Origin: an uncultured Clostridium sp.
Lineage (GTDB): Bacteria; Bacillota; Clostridia; TANB77; CAG-508
DNA: 64,000 nucleotides
NCBI GenBank assembly: GCA_900555835.1
Contig: USMK01000004.1
Span: 1 to 64,000, forward strand
Reading direction: 5' to 3'
Within the stretch, counting starts at the first letter, position 1. Each line of letters opens with the position of its first letter. The notes under the pieces are model-generated. The model was not told the DNA's origin. It did not search any database and saw nothing but the letters and a program-made list of their open reading frames with translations. Position numbers and translations under genes: made by a program. This document shows, one piece after another, positions 19,132 through 28,706 of this stretch.

Positions 19132-22100
19132 ATGAAGAAAATGCTTGAAAGCCTTGATGTTGTACACACACACACACACGGTATATTATTAGAGAAAAAA
19201 ATAAGCAATTTAATATCAAAATTTAAGCATATTGCAATAATGGCAATATTATTATTGCTATGTCTATTTTCAAATAAAGTAGAGGCCAGAGGCGAAGTAC
19301 CAGAAGACTTAATTCAAGCCAAAGAAACAGCAATGAATGAAATAGCTTTGGGAGCAAATGATGGAATTATACTAACAAGAACATATAGTTATAACAATGG
19401 AAATCCTCAAATCAAATTATCTTGGAGTGAAGTAGCAGGAGCAAGCAAATACAATGTATACCAAACAAAAGAAGGAGAAAGCGAAAAATTAATAGCTCCA
19501 ATACAAGGAACAGAAGTAACCCTAAACAAAGCAAATGCTGAAATAAAAGATGATGAACCACCAACAATTCCACTAGTAAAGGCCACTCCAAATGCAGATA
19601 GCACAGGCAACAATATAACAATAACACCAAGTACAGATAAGGGAACTACTTATAGACATAGAGTAAAGACAGAAATAGAAATGACAAAATTGGCATATGT
19701 TGCTAGTGTGGGGTCATATATTAATTATCCAATTTCATTAAGTACAATAAATGCTAATTTTAGTAATGTTGTGCAAGAACAGAAGGCTGCAAATTCTAAT
19801 GGACCTTTGGTAAGGTCAAGTATAAAACAAGAAAATAGTCAATGGCGTGTTTTATACAATGATGGAAATATTGTAACAATAATGAGTACAAACAATCTAT
19901 GCAATACCTTAGCAGCAGGAGAACAACATGGATATTATCATTGGAGTTTTAGAGGTGCGTCAGACGGGTGGGGATTTGAACAGGGATTACACGCAATTGC
20001 ACAATGTTTTATTAATTACACATATGCACAGAGTGGAAGAGCAATATCTCGTTCAGACTTGCCTTATACAGCAATAATAACAGAAAGACAATGGAATGGA
20101 AGGTATTCGGAAAATCAATTAGGAACTATTCAAAATGATAGTACAGGAATGTTTTATGCAAATACTCCATATTTTATTGCTAATCATTATAATAGTCCAG
20201 ACTTAGTTTATGTAGTTAGAGGAAACAGTGTAAATGGAGCAAATTGTTATGGCGGTGCTTCACAAGCTACCTGGGCAGGAATAAGAGCTGCAATTACTTT
20301 AAAAGCTAATTTGTATAAAACAGGAGGAACAGGAAGCTCCACATCACCTTATGAAATTGGTACAAATCAAAAAGAAATATACGAATCAAACACAGTATTA
20401 ACAACAGTAACAAGTGGAATAAAAGGATACCAATACGCAGTAACAACAAGTGAAAAACATACATTTACAAACGAAGAAATTGTTTCAATAGACCAAATAC
20501 CAACATTCATAAGTGGAGAAGAACAAATGGTGCAATATTTGCACATAAGAGCGATAGATAATGCTGGAAACCCAAGTGCAACACAAGACATCCTATTACA
20601 AGTACCAGCAAAAATAACACTAAAATCAGATTACCAATATGGAATGAATTATGTACCATTAAGTTGGGTAAATAATGATACAAGAAGCGGTTATGTATAT
20701 AGATTGTATCAAAAAGAAGAAGGTGTAGATAATGGTTTTAAATTGATTTCAACCAATAATAGTGTAGAAACAGTAGTGAGAAATGAAACCGTAACAGTAA
20801 GATATACAACCCCAGGAACTTATACATGGACTGTACCAGAAGGAGTAACACAAGTAAAAGTAACAATAGCAGGAGCCGGAGGAGGTGGCCGGACGGAGGA
20901 AATAGTGGAAACTTTAGACATAATGACCATGGAGCCACAAGTTCATATAATCATAAAGGTGGTAATGGTGGAAGAGGAGCCTTGCTACTAAATGAGATAA
21001 ATGTAGAACCTGGAGAAAAATATACTGTTACAGTAGGAAAAGGAGGAAGTGCAGGGAAAAATCAAAGGAGTAGATATAGTCCTGGAACAGGTAGTAGTAT
21101 TATAACTGAACATGGAAAATCAGGAGAAGATGGAGAAAGTTCGCAATTTGGAGATAGATATGCGCAGGGCGGAGGCGGAGGAGGTCTTGCTCCTGGACGC
21201 TCATTTGGAGTTAGAGAGGGAAAAGAAGGAACCAGTTATGGAGAGGGTGGAACAGGAGGTATTGGAACTAAAAGATCAAGCCAACCAACTGCGGGTCAAA
21301 ATGGGTGGGTTTACATCGAATATACAATACTAGAAAAAGAACCTCTAATAACCGACACAAGCACAATTGATCAATCTGCAACAGATAAAACTGCCCCTGC
21401 TATATTGGAGCTTTACTTAAATGGTATACCAGGAGATAAAACAAAATATGATATCGCAAAAATCACAGAAGATTATGGAACTAAGTATGAACATTATGTA
21501 AAAGGAACTAATGAAAAATATGGTATGGAAGTAAATTCAAATATAGCTGAGACAGAAGTAATAACTGGAATAAAAGGGTATTCATGGATGATAGATAATA
21601 ACGAATTTGCAGAACCGGATAAAATTATTGGCTATGATAATGATGAAAATATCACAACAGAATTTCCTACTACTATATCAACAGATTATTTAAACAAAGG
21701 ATTATATTTACATGCAAGAGCAGTAGATAATGCTGGAAATTGGGGAGAGCCAATAAGTATAGAACTAGAAGTAATTGACTTAATATTAACAAGTCATTAT
21801 GATGAGTACATAGATGGTAATGGATACGGACCAAATTATATTCCTTTAACTTGGGAAGCTTCTAGAAAACAAGACGGATTATCATATATGTTGTATCAAA
21901 AAGACGAAGGAAATAAAAATTGGAATGCCGTATTTGATACCGATATAAAAGAAACTAGTGCTCAACTATATAAAGCAAAAGATTTATCAGCACCAGAATT
22001 ATCAGATATACAAATAAAAGATAATAAAAAAGAAAATAAACTTGAATTAGATATAAAAGGAATAGATTATGGAACAGCATACGATCATTATGCAACTGCG

Positions 22101-25100
22101 ACAAAAGAAAACAAACATGGAACATATTACTCAAATACAGTACACACAATAGTAAAAACAGGAATAGCGAAGTTCCAATATACAATAAATGATAAAGAAA
22201 AAGAATACAGTGGAAACGAATATGAAGTAACAGCAATAAATAAAGAAAATTGCAAGCTAAACATAGATAAAAGCTATATAGGCAAATATTTGCATATAAG
22301 AGCAGTAGATAATGCTGGAAATGTAGGAGAACCAACACATATCTATTTAGATGGAGCAAGAACGATATCAAGGGAAGAAAAGGACAAAACAGAGGAGCTA
22401 TATTGCATAGAAGAAGATGTGTTAATACCAGCAAAATATGATGGAACACAATCAGATGCGACAATAGAAATAGCAGGAAAAAAGGAAACATTAAATTGGC
22501 CATTGAATTTGCAGAAAATATTTGAAATATATGAAGAAGATGGAGCATCATTAAGAAATCCATATGCCCCAAATGGACGAGAAGGATTTGCCGATAAGAG
22601 CAATACATTGGGAAGATATTTATTTGAAAGTATGCCAGGAAGACAGAATGGAAAAGAGGGAAATGCCAGTGAAACATATGCATATATCCTATCACATTAT
22701 AGCGATAACAACACAGGAGATTCAGAAAGCCAGAATGCGCTATATGAGGTAATAGCAGAAGAAAAAGGAATACAAACAGATGGAAGCAGAAGAAATGCTT
22801 TATACTATGAAGCCAAAGAGTATGCTAAATTTAAAGAATATCTAAAAAGCAAAGGAGGATTTATTCCAAGTGAAGTAACACATAATGTACAGGTAGGATA
22901 CAATGTAGGAAATAAGCAGTATATAATAGGCCCATTTGAATTAACATATGATAGAAGATATAGCTTAATAACAGATGGAAGCGGAAACAGAAGGAAAATT
23001 GAATTTAGTGGAATAGGAATAGCAAATGGATTAAATATAACTGAGGAAAATGCAATAAGAATATATGACCAAAACGGAAGCTTAATACCAGCAAATAGTT
23101 GGCAAATTGAGTATGACGATAAAGCTGAAAAAGAAAAAACAAGAAGCGAAAGTTATAGCGAATATGGAATGCCATTATCAGGAGAAGAATTCTATATAAA
23201 ACTAAATAGAACAGGAAATGAGCAAGTAACAGAAATAAGCAAAATAGAAGTAAGTTACTACGAAATAGAAGCAGATGCCCAATATAGAATATTAAATGGA
23301 AACTATAGTACAATAGAGTGGAATGCAAAAAATAATAAAAATGTGTGTGAAGGAGGAAGTCTGTGCCCACACGGAAGAGAAGAGCCACACACCTTAGGAC
23401 ATACATATTTTGTAAGCTCACAGGTAACAGCAGCAAATCTGCATTCACAAAGACTACTAGAAGTAGACTGGGCAAAAAGAGGATATAAACAACATATACA
23501 AACATTAACAATAACATCAAATAAAGGAACAAATAAAGATAATCCAAAAGACCCAAGTGGAGGAACTGATCCGGATAAACCAGGAGGAGGTAATGGAGGA
23601 AGCATAGAGCCAGTAATAAGACTAACAATGAATTTTAGAGGAAACATTTGGAATGATCAAAATGAAAACATAAGCAATGGATTAAGAGAAACAGACGAAA
23701 AAGGAATAAAAGGAGTAGAAGTATATTTAAAAGATGCAGTATCTAGAAATCAAATAGGATATACAGTAACAGATGACAAAGGAAACTACGAATTTAAAGA
23801 AGTCCCAGTAGGAACAAATGGCTGGTACTACATAGAATATACATATGACGGACAAACATATCAAGCAAGCAAGAGCTTTGCAAAAGGAAACAACGAAGAC
23901 TATAAAACAAATGGAAATGGAAGTCAGTATGGAAATGTATCAGTAATAGACGAAAAAGAGAAAGTAAGACAAGAATTAAATGATAGATACTATGAAATAT
24001 GTAGAATAACCACCGAAGATGGGGAAAAGAAGGATATCGCAATAGGAACAAATAAAAACCAAACAGAGCTAAGCTACAAAGAAGAAGGCACAACTAGCAA
24101 GGTGATAACAAGAGATGAAGAAACACAAATAGCATATAGTAACTTTAACATGAGAATAAGTAGTGAAAATAACGACATATATTTCCCAGCAACAAATACA
24201 GTAATAGTAAATGGAATCCCATATTTGATAATAGATGATAGCGAAAACATAAATGTAGGATTATCAGAAAGAGAAAAAACAGACGAGAATCTAAGATTAG
24301 ATGTGTACCAAACAACATTTAGCATAAAAGGAGTACGCCAAAGCTACATTCATAGCGAAAAAGACATAAGAAACATAGACAGTAACAAAGTAGTAAAAGA
24401 ATACATCCAAAAAGTAAATCCAGATGACTATAAATGGAGATTAACGGACTACGAAAACAATGAGAGATATGAAGAAATAAAAGAAATCTATGGAAGCGGG
24501 GAAGACTGTGAATTAGAAACATATGTAGAATATATGATAGTACTAAGAAATAGTGGAAACAATGATACAGCATATATAACGGAACTAGCAGACTATTATG
24601 ATAAAACACTAGAATATAGAGATCATTATAGAGATTTTGACATAAGTTCTTGGATTGTTATAAGAAATGACGATGAAACAGAAGATACATATACAGGAGG
24701 AAATAACAAAGAACAAATAAAATGGAGTGAAAATTCAAGATATGGAGCTAAAAATGATTACTCAGACAAATTCAATAAAATGTATGCAAATCTAGAAAAT
24801 TATGGAATCAAGAAAGGACAATATGCCGAAATACATATAATATTTAGAGTACTAAAAGACAATCAAAAAAATATAATGTTAGACGCCGGAGAAGGAAAAC
24901 GAAATGCAGCAGAAATAAATGGATACAGAACTCTAAATACAAAAACAGGAAAAGTAGTAGGACTAATAGATAAAGATTCAAAACCAGGAGACCTAAACCC
25001 AACAGAAGAAGCAGGAGTATACGAAGACGACGAAGATAAGGCGCCAAACTACAAATTAGTATTAGGATATGCAAATGGGGATAATGGAGGAAATAACTCA

Positions 25101-27299
25101 GGTTCAGGAGATAACGGAAATGGCTCAAATGGTGGCAATGGTGGAAAAGTAGACACAGACGAAAATGGAAATCCAGTAGGATATGGAAATACAATAGAAG
25201 GAAATGTGTGGGAAGACTTAAAAGATAAAGACGATAGCAAGGAACACCAAACAAATTACGAACAAAGAGAAGACGGAAGATATATTAGTAATGGAATAAA
25301 AGAAGCAAATGAACCACTAATAAATGACGTAAAAGTAGAGTTAGTAGAAATACTAAAAGGAACAAGCAAGAAAACTGGACAATACAAAGAAATAGAAATA
25401 GCTTTAACAGACAAAACTGTAAGAACAGGAACCGAAACATTGCTAACAGAAAAAGCACAAAGCGAAGGAGCATACAGATTTAGCCACTTAACAGGAGGAA
25501 ACTACAAAGTAAGATTCACATATGGAGAAAAAGAGCAACTAGAAAAGAACATAAAATACAATGGACAAGACTATCAAGCAATGTCAACTGCTCAAATAAA
25601 CGACAAAGATAAACTAGAAAAAAGCTACGAAAACAGCGAAATAATGATAGTAATAGATAATTCAAACAGTATGACAGGAAACAAAATGGAAAAAGCTAAA
25701 AAAGTAGCAAATACACTAGTAGAAAGACTAAGCCAAAACTTACCAGGAATAAAAATAGGAATAGCAAACTTCAATAATGGAGGAAACTTAATAGGAAAAG
25801 TAGGAACAAGTCAAAGTCAAAACAAAGCTGGAATAAATGGACTAAGAGCAGGAGGAGAAACAGCCATAGCAAGAGGAATACAATCTGCAAAAGATGGATA
25901 TGCAAATGGCACAACAAAACAAATGATAGTAATAACAGATGGGCAAGAAACCGTGGATTTGGAAGAAGATGTAATACGTAAAATAGAAAGCCTAAAAGAA
26001 AGCAACATAGGATTAATCAGCATATTAACAAACGAAAGTGATAATATATTTGGAACAGAAGAAAGACCAAGATATGGAAGCGTATATAGCATAATAAATC
26101 AAAACAACGTAAGTGACGAAATTATAAACCAAATCTATGAGAAAGTTAAAAAAGATAGCGAGATAGAAAAAGACAGAAGCTTAGGAAAAGACCTAGAAGC
26201 AGATAGAAAGAAACAAATAGATGAATACAGCGAAATTACCTACAAAAAGGCAACTGTGCTAGATGTTGAAGGAATAGAAAAATTAACAAACAAAGAAGAA
26301 AAACAAAATAGAATTGAAGCATTAGCAGAAAGTACAAAAATGAGAGCAGAAACAAAAGAAGTAACATTCGAAGCCGGAAATGTAGGAGCAGACAAAATTC
26401 ACGAAGTAAATCAAGCATTGATAGAAAGACCACTAAACAAATTAGAAATGAAGGAAGAAATAGCTGGAATAAAAGTAAAACTAAGTGATGGAACCATACT
26501 AATAGATACGGCAAAAGGAATAAGTAAAAACGTAATGGGATTAGAAATACCAGATGCACCAGTATCAATCTATATGGATGAAGAAATAATGCAAGGAGCA
26601 GAGGTAGAAATAATATATAGCATAAGCATAGTAAACACAGGAGAAGTAGATATGCTAAGTAACTACATAGAAGGAGCAAGTGATAGTACAATCCCAACAA
26701 CAGCAAAAGTAATATATGCATATATAAACAAAAACTTAGTATACAGACAAGACAGCCAAGAAGGAAACACCAAAATAGAATGGGAAGTAAAAGACAAAAA
26801 GTCTAAAACCGAAGATGGAAAAAATCTATTTAATGAAGAACTATCAGAAGAAACTAAAGATATGGCAGGAACCAAGATAACTTTAAGAACAGACGGATTA
26901 AAAGAAACAAAACTATACCCAGAAGACAGCAAAGAAGTAAAGATGGGAATCGAAACAGCCAACCTAAGCAAAGTTGCTGCAAACTTAACACTAAGCAGAC
27001 TATTAAGCCCAGAAGATGATGCAACAACAAGCCTAACATATGATTGCTCAATGGAAATAACAGTAAGAGGAAATGAAGCAGGCAGAAGAATAATAGGCTC
27101 AATCCCAGGCAACCAAAAAGTAAATGCCGAAGGAGCAGTAATAGAACTAGAACCAGACGAAGCAACCAGCAGAAAAATAATAATAAGCAAACCACTAGGC
27201 GAAAACAGAAACCAAACATACATAATTTACATCGTTGCTGGATTAGGAATAGTTGCTATAATTGGAATAGTGTTATTACCAAAGAAGAAAAAGAAATAA
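19132..27299 (+). CDS. Giant surface protein B1 with VWA domain, read through two +1 recoding sites
   Basis: Read with two CGG skips (20890 and 20894) this is one 2721-aa protein. A hydrophobic segment (about residues 32-52) directs export. A glycine-rich domain introduced by YTWTVPEGVTQVKVTIAGAG spans the recoding point (about 565-690). Cys1091 (LYCIE) and Gln1200 (SQNALYEV) resemble an internal-thioester domain. SdrD-B-like domains start near 1500 and 2016. A von Willebrand A domain with MIDAS motif DNSNS begins near 2175. The C-terminus has the type-B module (IYMDEEIMQGAEV), a membrane helix and a KKKKK tail, with no LPXTG. AAAGGAGA precedes the start; an (AC)8 tract sits in codons 11-16. 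Paralogues B2 and B3 follow A-type genes directly, whereas B1 is separated from A1 by two genes. Confidence 0.85.
19164..19179 (+). repeat. (AC)8 dinucleotide tract in the start region of B1
   Basis: Eight AC units encode HTHTH just before the export signal. A change by one unit would shift the frame before the signal segment, so it is a possible phase-variation site. The present length is in frame. Confidence 0.6.
20890..20897 (+). other. Double CGGA CGGA +1 recoding site in B1
   Basis: The upstream frame reads GGT GGC CGG. Skipping C20890 gives GGA (20891-20893), and the next codon is again CGG; skipping C20894 gives GGA GGA AAT. The result is an uninterrupted glycine run (AGAGGGGGGGNSG) in a glycine-rich domain. 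Without recoding, the upstream frame ends at 20991. Two CGG codons in exactly the positions needed for a net +2 shift argue strongly against chance. Confidence 0.8.
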
Positions 27300-27336
27300 A
27301 AAATTGACATAATAAAAAACTTACATAAATAGCAAC

Positions 27337-27364
27337 ATCCCATGTAGTAAGGGCTACATGGGAT
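27337..27364. terminator. Bidirectional terminator after B1
   Basis: ATCCCATGTAG (27337-27347) pairs with CTACATGGGAT (27354-27364). The GTAG/CTAC stem and flanks resemble the terminator of the toxin-like locus at 37346-37369. Confidence 0.75.
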
Positions 27365-27389
27365 TTATATATGATTATAGAATTTCGTT
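27337..27389 (-). ncRNA. Orphan antisense-type RNA (related to the 37346 antisense RNA)
   Basis: A perfect minus-strand promoter (27396-27424) fires leftward into the hairpin at 27337-27364. Promoter, spacing, the AAATTATTATAGCAT stretch and the GTAG/CTAC hairpin match those of the antisense RNA at locus 37248, but no small hydrophobic gene is present on the plus strand; B1 ends at 27299. It may be a leftover antitoxin or may act in trans. Ends are estimated. Confidence 0.5.
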
Positions 27390-27395
27390 AAAATT

Positions 27396-27424
27396 ATTAT
27401 AGCATTTTAAATTACATATGTCAA
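27396..27424 (-). promoter_or_regulatory. Promoter of orphan antisense-type RNA
   Basis: Minus strand: TTGACA (27424-27419), 17-base spacer, TATAAT (27401-27396). Perfect consensus. It lies 9 bases past the stop codon of the DUF4364 gene and could also be partly fed by it. Confidence 0.75.
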
Positions 27425-27432
27425 TCGATTTT

Positions 27433-27966
27433 TTAGTCTTTGAGTAAAGTTTCTAGTAACTGTGGATATAATTTTACGGCGTTCTTTTTCCAGTTTTCTA
27501 CTATGAATTTTGCTTGTTCTCTGGAACCCGCAAAGACTTTTATACTAAATATAATCTTGTTTTTCTCTATAATTTTGCAATCAACAAAAAAACCGTTGTT
27601 ATCGTCTGGGGTAAAATCAGAGATAACAGAAAGTTTTTCTTTTATTTTATCAATACATGGCTTTAAATTTGTGTCAACTCTAAGTTTTATGATGCCTGGT
27701 ATTATAGATATTGTTAAATCTAATACACGTTTTCCATCAGATGTTAATTTATAAAAAATATTTTCATCTCTATCAAATTTTTCCACATATTTAGAACCCA
27801 ATAAATCAAGCAAAAATTGTTGAAAATAAAAATAATTCAAATCTGTTACAGAAGAAACAACTTCAAGCAAAGTCGAATCCAAAACAGGTTCTCCAATTTG
27901 GTCCAAAATATATAAAATTAAAACTTTATTCTCAGCAAGTACCTCACTACTAGAAGACAATTTCAT
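27433..27966 (-). CDS. DUF4364-family winged-helix protein
   Basis: A 177-aa protein beginning MKLSSSSEVLAENKVLILYI. The N-terminal 90 residues form a winged-helix-like region (helices around LAENKVLILYILDQIG and NYFYFQQFLLDLLG, wing around DENIFYKLTSDGKRVL). The rest is alpha/beta. This matches the DUF4364 family, found almost only in Clostridia and probably made of transcription regulators with unknown targets. Length is typical. AGGAGTGG precedes the start. Confidence 0.75.
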   Translation of the reverse strand: MKLSSSSEVLAENKVLILYILDQIGEPVLDSTLLEVVSSVTDLNYFYFQQFLLDLLGSKYVEKFDRDENIFYKLTSDGKRVLDLTISIIPGIIKLRVDTNLKPCIDKIKEKLSVISDFTPDDNNGFFVDCKIIEKNKIIFSIKVFAGSREQAKFIVENWKKNAVKLYPQLLETLLKD

Positions 27967-28090
27967 AAAAAGCCACTCCTTTAATCAGCCACAAATCCGT
28001 GCTATTTAGTATTTTCTATATTATAATGGCTTTTTAAATAAAAGTCAACATAAACAAAATAAAAATAATTTGACAAATTGAACAAAACTA

Positions 28091-28119
28091 TTGCTTTTTT
28101 GTAAAACGTACGATATAAT
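28091..28119 (+). promoter_or_regulatory. Promoter of small toxin-like gene 2
   Basis: TTGCTT (28091-28096), 17-base spacer, TATAAT (28114-28119), almost identical to 157-185 and including the same TTTTTTGTAAAA spacer start. Confidence 0.7.
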
Positions 28120-28235
28120 CTACATCATAGGAAACGAGAATAAGCAGATTGTGTTGCCACCTTTTTTACTCTTTGATGTGCGCAAAATCCTCCACAGCTT
28201 CTGGTTGTGAGATTATAAAGATGGAGGTGGTTAAT

Positions 28236-28352
28236 ATGGTAGAAATAAAATTATTACAAATTATCATACTACTTTTCTTTGGACTAGTAGTAGTCACTAT
28301 CATATCTTTTGCCTTGTTAATCATCATTTGTTTACGACTACATAGGCAATAA
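28236..28352 (+). CDS. 38-aa hydrophobic peptide, type I toxin-like (paralogue of 309-425)
   Basis: A 38-codon gene beginning MVEIKLLQIIILLFFGLVV and ending LHRQ: one membrane helix with a basic end. GGAGGTGG lies 7 bases upstream of the ATG. Promoter, roughly 110-nt leader with CGAGAATAAG and GTTGCC segments, terminator and converging antisense promoter all match locus 1 at 309-425. Leader and 3' end are complementary (GTTGCC with GGCAAC and neighbouring bases), so the mRNA can close end to end as in hok-like toxin messages. Toxicity is inferred. Confidence 0.65.
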   Translation: MVEIKLLQIIILLFFGLVVVTIISFALLIIICLRLHRQ

Positions 28353-28391
28353 AAATAAACCATTCTGCTTTGGCTAGTGGAAATGGTTTAT
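28351..28391. terminator. Bidirectional terminator of toxin-like locus 2
   Basis: AAATAAACCATT (28351-28362) pairs with AATGGTTTATTT (28380-28391), followed by T. Same hairpin as at locus 1. Confidence 0.75.
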
Positions 28392-28434
28392 TTTTTTCCA
28401 AATCTGGCAACACAATTTGTGTTTCTCGTTTTCT
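28351..28434 (-). ncRNA. Antisense RNA, candidate antitoxin 2
   Basis: From the minus-strand promoter at 28441-28469 a transcript of about 80 nt would run to the shared hairpin, complementary to the 3' part of the toxin-like mRNA. Start and end are estimated from promoter and terminator. Between this promoter and spoIIE (28470-28706) I see only AT-rich leader sequence. Confidence 0.6.
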
Positions 28435-28440
28435 ATTTTC

Positions 28441-28469
28441 ATTATACATAGTTTTGACAAAAAAGTCAA
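28441..28469 (-). promoter_or_regulatory. Promoter of antisense RNA 2
   Basis: Minus strand: TTGACT (28469-28464), 17-base spacer, TATAAT (28446-28441). Confidence 0.75.
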
Positions 28470-28706
28470 TCAATAAAAAGAAAAAATTTTAAAAATTTAT
28501 AAAAAATATTCGAGCTTTTTCTTGGTTAGTATTGTATTTTTTCATAAAGTATAATAAAATAATAAACATAATTTAGTTACAAAACAATAAAAAGATAAAA
28601 ATATAGCAAAAAGTGTAAAAAACTTTTTATATTCAAGATACATAAAATGACAAATATTTTAAAAGATACAAGTTAAAATAAAGGCAATAAAGCAGAGGTG
28701 AAAAGT

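Noticed and set aside
20860..20910. Classical -1 slippage in B1
   Set aside because: A -1 shift would also join the halves, but no X XXY YYZ heptamer with a downstream structure is evident and two CGG codons sit exactly where two +1 steps are needed, in line with the other four sites.
21955..22695. Long open frames opposite the surface-protein, coupling-ATPase and CNNM genes (for example 21955-22695, 5862-6431 and 23005-23628 on the minus strand)
   Set aside because: Their predicted proteins are Leu/Phe/Tyr-rich low-complexity products of A-rich sense strands, without ribosome sites or motifs.
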